From Myxococcales bacterium 68-20 (GTDB taxonomy: Bacteria > Myxococcota_A > Polyangia > Polyangiales > Polyangiaceae): 64,000 nt of DNA. Shown here piece after piece: positions 32,260 to 40,993 of the stretch; the first letter of the stretch is position 1, and each line of letters opens with the position of its first letter. The notes beneath the pieces were generated by a model. The model was not told where the DNA came from. It did not search any database and worked only from the letters and a program-made list of their open reading frames with translations. Location of the stretch: contig MKVQ01000013.1 of NCBI GenBank assembly GCA_001899635.1, positions 119,974-183,973 on the forward strand, read 5' to 3'. Position numbers and translations under genes: made by a program.

Positions 32260-33446
32260 AACGAGTCTCTCTTGGCGCGCTCACGACAGCGCTGTCGATC
32301 TCGGTCACCGCAGTCGTCGCATGCACCACGACCTCCCGCCCCATCGGTGAGCTCGAGGCAGCGGAATCGCCCTCGTTCACGCCGACAGCTGACGGCGGCG
32401 ACGTTTCGGAGGCCGGACTCACGGAGTATTGCCCGACGAACAATTGCCCCCCGGGGTGGACGACGTGTCCGACCTCGCGCTTCCCCTGCGACGTCAACCT
32501 GCTTGCCGATCCGAGCAACTGCGGGGCGTGTGGCAATGCGTGTTCGGAATCGACCCACCGCGAGAGCTTCTCGTGCGTCGAAGGGGCCTGCGTCATGAAG
32601 TGCAACGAGGGCATGGGGGCCTTCGACTGTGACGGTCAGCTCGAGAACGGCTGCGAGACGATGCAGCCCAACAACGCGCATTGCGGCGCGTGTGGGAACG
32701 GATGCCCAGCGGACATGCCCTGCTCGTACCAGACAGTATTTGGCAGCCAGGTTGCGTGTGGCTGTCCGGCGGGCCAGATCGACTGCTTCTTTGGATGCAG
32801 CGATCTCTCTGCCGACGATTCCAACTGCGGGGGTTGCTGGAACTGGTGCGATCCGACCGGGGGTGCCGGAGCACCGCAGTATTCGAACATGTATTACGGG
32901 TGCCTCGACAACACTTGCGGCAACCTGAAGTGCGAGCCCAACTTTCGCAATTGCGATTCGATCCTCGAGAACGGCTGCGAGACGTCGCTCGTATCGGATG
33001 ACAACTGCGGTGCTTGCGGCAACGTGTGTCCCGCAGGTCAGCACTGCTATCTCAATGCCGACAAGCAACGAGTGCCCGAATGCATGTGCGACGGCGACTT
33101 GACGCTCTGTGATGTCGCCGGGTCCGAGACCGTAAGATACTGCGCCGACCTCAGGAGCGACGACTTCAACTGCGGTGCTTGCGGCGTGAGCTGCGCGCCG
33201 CTCGGCCACCCGCCTGGAGCTCGCCGCAGATGTGATTTCGGCGCGTGCGTGACCCGGTGCATGGACGGCTACGCCGACTGCAACGGCAACGAAGCCGACG
33301 GGTGCGAGACCGATACGACGAGCGATCCGCGAAACTGCGGTGGGTGCGGAATCGTCTGCGACGCCATCGCCGGGCAGGCGTGCGTCGCTGGGATGTGCGT
33401 GGTCGCGCCTTGCGACCAAATCGATGCGGGGGAGCTGACACGATGA
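32256..33446 (+). CDS. Secreted Cys-rich repeat protein (NCGxCGNxC repeats)
   Basis: A 396-residue lipoprotein (lipobox AVVAC, about Cys23) built from repeats of about 50-60 residues. Each repeat has NCG(A/G)CGN-x-C and a later NGCET (for example NCGACGNAC, HCGACGNGC, NCGACGNVC, NCGGCGIVC), spaced with D-x-x-NC. About 50 Cys suggest a disulphide-stabilised rod-like surface protein. This repeat is widespread in myxobacterial cell-surface proteins of unknown function. GTG 32256 overlaps the previous stop, and its own stop is overlapped by the next ATG. Confidence 0.7.
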   Translation: MKRVSLGALTTALSISVTAVVACTTTSRPIGELEAAESPSFTPTADGGDVSEAGLTEYCPTNNCPPGWTTCPTSRFPCDVNLLADPSNCGACGNACSESTHRESFSCVEGACVMKCNEGMGAFDCDGQLENGCETMQPNNAHCGACGNGCPADMPCSYQTVFGSQVACGCPAGQIDCFFGCSDLSADDSNCGGCWNWCDPTGGAGAPQYSNMYYGCLDNTCGNLKCEPNFRNCDSILENGCETSLVSDDNCGACGNVCPAGQHCYLNADKQRVPECMCDGDLTLCDVAGSETVRYCADLRSDDFNCGACGVSCAPLGHPPGARRRCDFGACVTRCMDGYADCNGNEADGCETDTTSDPRNCGGCGIVCDAIAGQACVAGMCVVAPCDQIDAGELTR

Positions 33447-34627
33447 ACGCGCGTCGAACGGTCATCGTCGCCGGCGTGGGTGTCTCGTTCGTCACGGCGA
33501 GCCTCCTGCTCACGGCCTGTGCGTCGGACGAGAAGAACGCCGACATCGAGCCCGACGATACGGAGATCGTGCTCCCCACGGCCGACGCGGCGGCCTCGGA
33601 CGTCGTCGACGGCGGTGGTTCGTGCACCACCGCCGACTGCGAATTCTTCCCGGACACGTGTGGTCCCGACGTCCTCTGTCTGAGCGGCTTGTTCGATCCC
33701 GTCGACCCGACCGTGGGGCCCGACTGGCGAACGCGCATCACCTCGATCCGCGGGCGCTCGGCGACGGACGCGTGGCTCGTCGGCACGGTGGGGATGGGCG
33801 CCCACTTCGACGGTACATCGTGGACGACGTTCGATCTCGGCACCATCGAAAGCCAGCGCTTCTTCTGGCTCGCTGACGCTGGTGAGGTCTCGTTCGGCAC
33901 GCTCGACCGGATCTACTCGCGTGGGCTCGGGTCCGGAGACGCGGGGGTGTCTCCGCCTGGCTGGGCGCAGCGCCGTTCGATCTCTCCGCCTGCTGGCTAC
34001 AGCTCGATCGTCACGGCCGCGTGGGCGATGCCGGGGGCAAACGTGCTCTGGCTCGCGACGGACGCCGATCTGTGGCGCCTCGAGAGCGACGGATCGACGT
34101 TCACCTCTCGGCCGGGGATCCCCGCGTCCGTCTGCAGAAGCGCGCCGTGCAAGTGGCTGAGGAGCCTCCATGGCACCTCTGCCGGAACGATCTGGGCGGT
34201 CGGTGACAACGGCGCGGCCGTCCGCATCACCGGTGCGGACGGAGCGGCACCGGAGCTTCACGTCACGAACCCGCTGACGTGGAAGAGGCTGAGCGGGGTC
34301 TGGGCGGTCTCGGACACCGAGGCATGGGCCGTCGGCGCTGCCGGGACGATCACCCACAACACCGGCGCACGATTCTCCTGGGAGGCCGTCTCGAACGTAC
34401 CGACGGACGAGCACCTGAATGCCGTTACGGGTACGTCCTCGTCGGACATCTGGGTCGTCGGTAACGCGGGCGTCGTCCTTCACTACGACGGGACGGCGTG
34501 GTCGCGCGTGAAGATCGCGGGGCTCGGCTCGCGACGACCGGACCTTTACACGGTGTGGTCGCCCGGGCCCGGACGAGTCTGGATCGGAGGCCAAGGGGTG
34601 CTGCTCGCCCTCGGAGACGAACGATGA
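33443..34627 (+). CDS. Secreted propeller-like lipoprotein
   Basis: A 394-residue lipoprotein (lipobox LLLTAC, about Cys26). The mature part has repeated short strands with the patterns D(A/I)W(L/V)VG and GTSWT/GTAW (SATDAWLVGTVGMGAHFDGTSW, SDTEAWAVGAAGTI, SSDIWVVGNAGVVLHYDGTAW). These are BNR/glycosyl-hydrolase-like or propeller blades common in myxobacterial surface proteins. Such repeats are consistent with ligand binding outside the cell, but no catalytic residues are visible. ATG 33443 overlaps the previous stop (ATGA). Confidence 0.7.
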   Translation: MNARRTVIVAGVGVSFVTASLLLTACASDEKNADIEPDDTEIVLPTADAAASDVVDGGGSCTTADCEFFPDTCGPDVLCLSGLFDPVDPTVGPDWRTRITSIRGRSATDAWLVGTVGMGAHFDGTSWTTFDLGTIESQRFFWLADAGEVSFGTLDRIYSRGLGSGDAGVSPPGWAQRRSISPPAGYSSIVTAAWAMPGANVLWLATDADLWRLESDGSTFTSRPGIPASVCRSAPCKWLRSLHGTSAGTIWAVGDNGAAVRITGADGAAPELHVTNPLTWKRLSGVWAVSDTEAWAVGAAGTITHNTGARFSWEAVSNVPTDEHLNAVTGTSSSDIWVVGNAGVVLHYDGTAWSRVKIAGLGSRRPDLYTVWSPGPGRVWIGGQGVLLALGDER

Positions 34628-36033
34628 GACGCATACTCTTGCTCGCATGTGGCTCGCTTGCGCTCGCGGCGGTCGTTGCCTGCGCGACGTCGGACGAAGG
34701 CACCTCCTTCGAGCCGGCAATCGACGGAGGAGCCACTTCTGTTCCGGAGGCCGAATCTCCCTCGGAAGCGGACGCATCGGTCAAGGACGCAGGCGTCCGG
34801 CCGCTGTCGTCATGCAATGCCGTCGGCTGGTGTGCGACGACGCTTCCCGACTCCGATCTGGTGTTGAGGGACATCTGGCCATTCGAGGAGCGCGCCTTTG
34901 CGATCGCCGAGAGCGAAAGCCTCGGCACGAAGGTGCTCGAGTGGACGGAGTCGACGAAGTCGTGGGCGTACATCGACGACGACAGTCAAAACGCGTACGG
35001 CGCTGGTCACTACGCCGGCAAGGTCTGGGCGCCGAACGAGAACGAGGTCTACTACGCGACGGCGCCCGCGCTCATCTATCACGGCACGCGCGCGACCCCG
35101 TCGTCTCCCTTCTCATGGGAGTCGACCCGCCTCGAGTACGTTGGGCCCGACCACGGTCCCGACCGTGACCCCGGCTATGCTTGGCAGTTGAAGGACACGT
35201 CCGCCGCCCAAAACGGTTTACCCTACATCAAGCAACATGTTGCCGCGGTTGGCGTCTGGGGAACGTCCGCAGACGACGTTTACGCGTGGTACGCGAACAG
35301 GATCTTCCGCCGGGTGCGCGTCGACGGTGGCTCGCCGGCGTGGGTACCCGAGCACGTCGAGGAGAACCCCTCTGCTCCGCATGAGTCCTTTTACATCTTC
35401 GGGGCCGCCGGCTCGAGCCGTGACGAGGTCTGGTTCGTCTCCTCTCACGGATTGTACAACGCTCAGAGCGGGTTTTATGGGTGCAGCACGCTGGTCCGTC
35501 GAACGCCGGATGGCTACCGACGGGTCGTAGACAGCTGCGGGGCGGAGGGGAGCCTCCGGGTCACCCAGGGATCGTCGGGCACAGCTTATTGGACGGAATT
35601 GGGCTGGCCGACGAGCGTTGATTCGCCTCGTCCGGGTACGGCGGTCATCGTCGTGAACAACAGAGCGTTCGTCTACGTGGACATGACCGGCGCGGGCAAG
35701 GCTCGCTTCAACCCCGTCAACGGTGCGGATCCTCCGGTGGTCGTGGGCAGGACGAAGCCAAACCTCCAGTCGGTCTGGATCAACGGTGACCGGGCGTGGT
35801 TCAGCGGCTGGGGACTCGTCATCGACGGCGAGAACAAGCCCGATGCGTGGGCCGAATCTTACGGCCTCCAGCCCCCGAAGGCGGCGCCTGACGGAGGCGC
35901 GACGTTTTCGATTTCCAGTACCGCGCTCGACGGAGCGCCCCTCGACAAACCGCTCTACCAGGTGCGCGGCACCTCCAACGACAACCTCTGGGCAGTCGGG
36001 TCCGGCTATGCACTTCACAAGAAGACTCCTTGA
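34624..36033 (+). CDS. Secreted lipoprotein of the ECF operon, related to its neighbour
   Basis: A 469-residue lipoprotein (lipobox AVVAC, about Cys20) followed by an Asp/Glu/Ala-rich spacer. The mature protein has several D(D/E)V-aromatic strand patterns, for example TSADDVYAWYANRIFRR, SRDEVWFVSSHGLY and TSNDNLWAVGSGYALHKK. These resemble the DxWxVG blades of the upstream gene, so the two are probably distant paralogues. Function is unknown. Its ATG overlaps the previous stop; 46 bp separate its stop from the next start. Confidence 0.6.
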   Translation: MRRILLLACGSLALAAVVACATSDEGTSFEPAIDGGATSVPEAESPSEADASVKDAGVRPLSSCNAVGWCATTLPDSDLVLRDIWPFEERAFAIAESESLGTKVLEWTESTKSWAYIDDDSQNAYGAGHYAGKVWAPNENEVYYATAPALIYHGTRATPSSPFSWESTRLEYVGPDHGPDRDPGYAWQLKDTSAAQNGLPYIKQHVAAVGVWGTSADDVYAWYANRIFRRVRVDGGSPAWVPEHVEENPSAPHESFYIFGAAGSSRDEVWFVSSHGLYNAQSGFYGCSTLVRRTPDGYRRVVDSCGAEGSLRVTQGSSGTAYWTELGWPTSVDSPRPGTAVIVVNNRAFVYVDMTGAGKARFNPVNGADPPVVVGRTKPNLQSVWINGDRAWFSGWGLVIDGENKPDAWAESYGLQPPKAAPDGGATFSISSTALDGAPLDKPLYQVRGTSNDNLWAVGSGYALHKKTP

Positions 36034-36079
36034 TCCGCGTCGCCCTGGGTCGCTCGAGTCGAAGACCATCGATGTCAAC

Positions 36080-37390
36080 GTGCTAAATGCACGGCGACTC
36101 GTCGTGCTCTCGCTCCTCGCGGCGGGAGCCTTGGGCATCGGCTGCTCGAGCAGCGATGATCCGGACGATCTCCGCGTCGACGACGCCGGAGTGGACGCGT
36201 CGACCACGACGGACGCGGCGGACGTCGAGGCGAGTAGCCCGCGCGACGCAGGGCTCGTCGACGCCGCGCCGCTCCATGTCGTCTGCACGTCGCAGCCGTG
36301 CGCGACCTCGCTCGTGACGACTCTCGGCAAGAGCGAGGACGATCGTAGCGAAGGCTTCTGCGTCCTGCTCGACGACGGCACAGTCGCGTGCTGGGGCGCC
36401 AACAGTGCCGGCCAGCTCGGGCGTGGTGAAGACGGAGGACGGGTCGACAGCGCGAACGCGGCGAAGGTCGTCGGGCTCTCGAACATCGTCTCGCTCGACC
36501 ACACGTGTGCGGTCGACAACAGCGGTGGCGCGTGGTGCTGGGGAACGGGCCCGTTCCGTTGGTCCGACGCCGGCGTGGCGACGACGACCGAGACGACGCC
36601 GGTGAAGCTCGATCTTCCTTCCGCCACCCAGGTCGGGCTCGGCTATCGCACGGCGTGCGCGGGCGTCGGCGACGGCGTCTTGTGCTGGGGTAACAACACG
36701 AACGGGCAGATCGGACCACTCACCGAAACGTTCAGAGGGCCGCAGCACGTGTCCCTGCCGTCCGGGGCGGCGGTGCGAGCGATCGACGTCGGTAAAACGA
36801 CCTTCGTCCTTCGCGAGGACGGCTCGCTCGTGACGTGGGGAGGTAACCCGGGAATCGGACGCGTCTCGCCGAGCTTCCCGGATCCGTACCCGCAGCTCGT
36901 CGCGCTCGAAGGGGTCACGACGGCGGATCTCGCGTACGACAACGCGTGCGTTACGGCGAACGGCAACGGCTACTGCTGGGGTGCACGCGTGGACGCGAAG
37001 AAGGGAAACGTCCTCGACCGTGCGCTCCCCGAGCCAGTGATCGCGCCGGAGCCGCTCGTCCAGATCGCCACGACGCAAACGTTCGTGATGCCGTCGGGAG
37101 TGATCCAGCCTTATCGATGGTGCGGGGTGGCGAGCACGGGCAATGTCTACTGCTGGGGATTGAACGAGAGCGGTCAGGCCGGCGACGGCACGGAAGACTA
37201 CGTTCTTCGCGCAGCGAAGGTCGGGGGACTACCGGCGCCCGCTGCGCAGGTGAAGACGACGACGAGCACGACGTGTGCGCTCCTCACGACCGGCAAGGTC
37301 TACTGCTGGGGCGGCAACTACTACGGTCAGCTCGGTAACGGACAGAACCGGGGCAAGGTCTCGGATCCGACAGAGGTGGTGCTCCCATGA
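36080..37390 (+). CDS. RCC1-repeat lipoprotein
   Basis: A 436-residue lipoprotein (lipobox ALGIGC, about Cys22) with repeated CWG-x-N-(S/N/E)-x-GQ(L/I/A)G units. Examples are VACWGANSAGQLGRG, GVLCWGNNTNGQIG, VYCWGLNESGQAGDG and VYCWGGNYYGQLGNG. This is the RCC1-like seven-bladed propeller signature, with Cys in place of the usual residue before WG. The start is taken as GTG at 36080, because the in-frame upstream sequence has no ATG and the signal peptide begins right there. Its stop is overlapped by the next ATG. Confidence 0.8.
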   Translation: MLNARRLVVLSLLAAGALGIGCSSSDDPDDLRVDDAGVDASTTTDAADVEASSPRDAGLVDAAPLHVVCTSQPCATSLVTTLGKSEDDRSEGFCVLLDDGTVACWGANSAGQLGRGEDGGRVDSANAAKVVGLSNIVSLDHTCAVDNSGGAWCWGTGPFRWSDAGVATTTETTPVKLDLPSATQVGLGYRTACAGVGDGVLCWGNNTNGQIGPLTETFRGPQHVSLPSGAAVRAIDVGKTTFVLREDGSLVTWGGNPGIGRVSPSFPDPYPQLVALEGVTTADLAYDNACVTANGNGYCWGARVDAKKGNVLDRALPEPVIAPEPLVQIATTQTFVMPSGVIQPYRWCGVASTGNVYCWGLNESGQAGDGTEDYVLRAAKVGGLPAPAAQVKTTTSTTCALLTTGKVYCWGGNYYGQLGNGQNRGKVSDPTEVVLP

Positions 37391-39153
37391 GCAAGCTTTT
37401 TGCCACGCCAGCGACCTTCTCGGTCATCGGGCTCGCGCTCTTCGCCGTGGCCGGTGCCTGCAGCGACGGTCGCGATGGCTTCGACGAGGGGCCGAGGGAC
37501 TTCGAGCAACTGCCGAACGAAGACGCCGGAGAATGCGCGCTCCAATGCTCGCTCGACGGCCGCTCGGTCATCCGTTCCTGCAGCGGAGAGGTCGTCGAAA
37601 CCTGTTCGCAGACGCGGGCGTGCGGTGGCGCGAGGTGTCAGGACCCGTGTACTGCTGCTGCTGCTGACCAAAGCTCGAACGGCTGTGAGTTTTACTTCCA
37701 GGCCCCGGCGGTCGCCGAGAGCTCTTGCTTTGCCACCTTCGTCGTCAACACGTCGACGCAACCTGTGGAGCTCTCGTTCGATCGCGAAGGAGAGGCGCTC
37801 GACATCTCGAAGGCGGTGTTCCGGACGAACCCGGGCGACGCCACGTTGCACGCGCATACGGGGCCCATCGCTCCTGGCGACAGCGTCGTGCTCTTCGTCG
37901 AGAGCCCCGCCCCCTCCGACGTCGAATCCGGATTCGGGAATAGCGTCGCCTGCCCGGAGGGCGTCGTTCCCGCGGCCCAAGGAGCGGCCCTGACCAGGAC
38001 CGGATTCGGCAAGTCGTTCCGCCTGGGTACGAACGCGCCGGTGTCGCTCGTCGCGATGTACCCGTTCGGCGGCGCGGCCAGTCATGTCCCGACGACCACG
38101 CTCCTCATGCCCGTCGTTACCTGGGGCAAGGAACACGTGCTCGTCAACCCGTGGGAGGCCAGCATCGGGAGGCCGAGCACGCAGATCGTCGCGGCCGAGG
38201 ACGGCACCGAGATCACGCTCGTTCCGAAGCTGGCGCTCCAGGACGGACAGGGTGTCAAGGGAACGCCCGCGAACGTCCCCATGACCTACCGCCTCGACAA
38301 GGGGCAGTTCCTCCAGGTCGTGCAAGGAGACGAGCTCTCCGGGAGCATCCTCACGTCAAACAAGCCAACGGCGACCTTCGGCGGCCACACGTGTGCGTAC
38401 GTTCCGTCGAAGTCCGGCGCTTGCGACGTGCTCTGGCAGCAGATCCCGTCGTACGAACAATGGGGCTCGGAGTACGTCGCCGTCGCGTACCGCCAGCGCA
38501 CCGCTTCGCCGGGCGAGACGATGCCCTATCGCATCGTCGCCGCTCGTGACGGGACGCGTCTCGACTACGATCCTCAGATCCCCGCGGGGGCGCCGACCCA
38601 GCTGAACGCCGGCGAGGTCGTGACGTTCCCGGTGGGCGTCAACGACACGTTCGTGGTTCGAACGCAGGACGTCGAGCACCCGATCTATCTCGCAGCTTAC
38701 ATGACGGGATACCAGGGCAACTACTACGGCTCGGGCGACATGGCGGGTCAGGGGGATCCGGAGTTCGTCAACGTCGTCCCCGCCGGTCAGTGGCTCAGCT
38801 CATATAGCTTCTACGCCGATCCGACCTACAAGGAGACGTCGCTCGTCGTCATCCGCGGAAAGCACTATGGCAAGTTCGAGGACGTGTGGCTGGAGTGCGC
38901 CGGCAATCTTGCGGACTTTCAGCCAATCGGTACGCGCGGTGAGTACGAATACGTCCGCGTAGATCTCTCGCGTGACGGTGGGCCGGGGCAATCGTTCGGC
39001 GACAAGACCTGTCGGACCGGCCTCCAGCGCATGAAGAGCACGGGCCCCTTCACGGCCACGCTCTGGGGCTGGGCCTTCGCCGCCAGCTACGCGTACCCGG
39101 GTGGAATGGCGACCCGGAAGCTGGTCACCACGCCGCTGCTCCCGGTGCGGTGA
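37387..39153 (+). CDS. IgGFc-binding-like secreted protein
   Basis: A 588-residue lipoprotein (lipobox FAVAGAC, about Cys25). After a Cys-rich N-terminal segment (CALQCSLDGRSVIRSC to CQDPC) the rest matches the IgGFc-binding domain layout. Features include strand pairs around VVNTSTQPVEL, GTEITLVPKLALQDG, QVVQGDELSGSILTSNKPTATFGGHTCAYVP, LWQQIPSYEQWGSEYVAV and RIVAARDGTRL. This domain occurs on bacterial surfaces and in host mucin-associated proteins. It is the last gene of the operon, starting by ATGA overlap. Binding to a polymer or cell surface is inferred. Confidence 0.75.
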   Translation: MSKLFATPATFSVIGLALFAVAGACSDGRDGFDEGPRDFEQLPNEDAGECALQCSLDGRSVIRSCSGEVVETCSQTRACGGARCQDPCTAAAADQSSNGCEFYFQAPAVAESSCFATFVVNTSTQPVELSFDREGEALDISKAVFRTNPGDATLHAHTGPIAPGDSVVLFVESPAPSDVESGFGNSVACPEGVVPAAQGAALTRTGFGKSFRLGTNAPVSLVAMYPFGGAASHVPTTTLLMPVVTWGKEHVLVNPWEASIGRPSTQIVAAEDGTEITLVPKLALQDGQGVKGTPANVPMTYRLDKGQFLQVVQGDELSGSILTSNKPTATFGGHTCAYVPSKSGACDVLWQQIPSYEQWGSEYVAVAYRQRTASPGETMPYRIVAARDGTRLDYDPQIPAGAPTQLNAGEVVTFPVGVNDTFVVRTQDVEHPIYLAAYMTGYQGNYYGSGDMAGQGDPEFVNVVPAGQWLSSYSFYADPTYKETSLVVIRGKHYGKFEDVWLECAGNLADFQPIGTRGEYEYVRVDLSRDGGPGQSFGDKTCRTGLQRMKSTGPFTATLWGWAFAASYAYPGGMATRKLVTTPLLPVR

Positions 39154-39268
39154 ACATCCTCGAGCGGGTCGACGCTACGATGTTCAGCGTAACTCGCATC
39201 TAACGCGCGAAGGGCGCTCTCGCGCCGTCGGCATCGGCACGCCGCTCTTGCCTCGAGCTCCCGCGGCG

Positions 39269-40825
39269 TCAGCGGCTCGCGCCTCGCTTCGGCAGCACGC
39301 TCACCATCCGGCGAATCGCTTCTTTGGCCTCGCGCTCGTCGTGTTGCGCGAAGCCGACACGGAGAAACGACCGGCTCTTGCCGTCGAACGCGAACTGGCG
39401 CGCCGGCTGGAGGATGAGCGCAGCCTCGTCGAGGGCGCGGGTCGCCCACGCGTCGACCGGGACGTCGCTCGCGACGCGCGCCCAGATGGCGGTGCCGCCG
39501 GTCGGGAGCTCGAACGAGAGGATGCCGCCGAGGTGCGCCTCGAGGAGCGAGGCCAGGCGCGCGCGCCTCTCGGAGTAGATGCGCTTCGCGCGCCGGATGT
39601 GCCGCTGGAGCTCGCCCTCCTCGACCAGCTCGGCGATCGCCGTGGCGAGCAGGTGATCGCCCTGCCGATCGACGAGCCTGCGCGTCGCGGCGAGGCGCTC
39701 GATGACGGGGACGGGCGCGACGACGAAGCCGATGCGCATCCCGGGAGCGAGCACCTTCGAGAGCGTCCCGACGTAGACGACGACGCCGTGAACGTCCGCG
39801 CTCGCGAGCGGGAGGACCGGGCGGCCCTCGTAGTGGAACTCGTGATCGTAGTCGTCCTCGAGCACCCAGAAGCGCTTCTCGCGCGCGAGATCGAGGAGAC
39901 GCAGGCGGCGCGCCGGAGCGAGCGTCACCGTGGTGGGGAACTGGTGGTGAGGCGTGACGTAGACGCCGCGGATCGGCTGCTCGGACGCGAGCCGCTCGAG
40001 CGCGCCGACGTCCATGCCGTGACCGTCCACCGGCACCGGCACCAGGGTCGCCCCGCTCGCGCGGAGCGCCTCCCATGCGGGTCGGTAACCGAGCGCCTCG
40101 ACGGCGACGACGTCTCCCGGCGACAGGAGCGTGCGCGCGACGAGATCGACCCCCATCTGGCTGCCGCGAGCAACGAGCACGTGGTCCTCGCTTGCCGCGA
40201 CTCCGCGCGTGGCGGCGACCATCTTGGCGACCGCTCGACGAAGCGCGAGCGGTCCTTCGGCGTCGCCGTACGAGAGCACCTCGATCGCGTTCCTGCGGAG
40301 GACGCGGCGTAGCGCGCGCGCGAGCTCACTGGTGGGTACGAGCCGCACGTCGGGGACGCCTCCGCCGAGGGTCATCACGGTGTCCTTCGCGATCGACGCC
40401 GCACGGCGGGGCGGGAGCGGCACGCGCATCCGCGCCTCCGCCGCGAGCGCCAACGGGCCCGCGCCGCGCTCACGAGCGACAGGACCGACGACGTCGTACC
40501 CCGGACGCGCCGCGATCTCGCGCGCAAGCGCCGCCTTCGCGGAGAACCGCCTCGGCTGCGCGTCGGGGATCTCGACCGCGACGAAGGTCCCCCTCGCCTT
40601 CTCGGACGCGATCCAGCCTTCCGCGAAGAGCTCGCGATACGCCGCGAGGACCGTGTTGCGATGGACGCCGAGCGAAGAAGCGAGCGTGCGGGTGCCGGGG
40701 AGCGCGTCGCCCGCGCGGAGCCGGCCGCGCCGGATGTCGTCCGTGATCGCCCGCGCGATCCGAACGAACGTCGGGCTCCCCTCGTCCTCGCGCGTCAGAT
40801 CGATCGCCACGCTCCAGCCCGCCAT
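39269..40825 (-). CDS. MocR-family (GntR-aminotransferase) regulator
   Basis: A 518-residue fusion. The N-terminus has a winged-helix GntR domain (LRAGDALPGTRTLASSLGVHRNTVLAAYRELFAEGWI, about 35-75). The rest is a fold-type I aminotransferase-like domain with the PLP lysine in YVGTLSKVLAPGMRIGF. Such MocR/PdxR proteins bind PLP as an effector and often control vitamin B6 or neighbouring genes. Divergent transcription from a flavin split-barrel/GNAT gene and CTGGTAC-type repeats between them support local control. A 45-residue copy of its 3' end survives as a pseudogene piece at 27612-27759. Confidence 0.88.
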   Translation of the reverse strand: MAGWSVAIDLTREDEGSPTFVRIARAITDDIRRGRLRAGDALPGTRTLASSLGVHRNTVLAAYRELFAEGWIASEKARGTFVAVEIPDAQPRRFSAKAALAREIAARPGYDVVGPVARERGAGPLALAAEARMRVPLPPRRAASIAKDTVMTLGGGVPDVRLVPTSELARALRRVLRRNAIEVLSYGDAEGPLALRRAVAKMVAATRGVAASEDHVLVARGSQMGVDLVARTLLSPGDVVAVEALGYRPAWEALRASGATLVPVPVDGHGMDVGALERLASEQPIRGVYVTPHHQFPTTVTLAPARRLRLLDLAREKRFWVLEDDYDHEFHYEGRPVLPLASADVHGVVVYVGTLSKVLAPGMRIGFVVAPVPVIERLAATRRLVDRQGDHLLATAIAELVEEGELQRHIRRAKRIYSERRARLASLLEAHLGGILSFELPTGGTAIWARVASDVPVDAWATRALDEAALILQPARQFAFDGKSRSFLRVGFAQHDEREAKEAIRRMVSVLPKRGASR

Positions 40826-40837
40826 CGTGCCCTCTCC

Positions 40838-40974
40838 ACTGGTCTACCAGAAATGCCGACTCCGCTGCGTGGCACGGTACCAGTTGCGAGCCGCCTCCGG
40901 AGCGGAAAGCGGCAGCGCTCCGCCTCCACTGGTCTAGCAGTATTACGCGATCTGGTACTTCTTCTGGTACCAGT
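40838..40974. promoter_or_regulatory. MocR operator array in the divergent promoter
   Basis: Repeats of a CTGGT(A/C)-type core: ACTGGTCTACCAG (40838-40850), GGTACCAGT (40876-40884), ACTGGTCTAGCAG (40928-40940), CTGGTAC (40952-40958) and palindromic CTGGTACCAGT (40964-40974). Two identical 8-bp cores CACTGGTC lie 90 bp apart. MocR regulators bind such direct and inverted repeats in divergent promoters, so this is the likely control region of both genes. Confidence 0.7.
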
Positions 40975-40993
40975 CGCGATCCATCCTCGAGCC

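Noticed and set aside
31548..33419. 623-codon minus-strand frame opposite the Cys-rich repeat gene
   Set aside because: No domain; the plus strand has a lipobox and a regular Cys repeat with overlapping starts in an operon.
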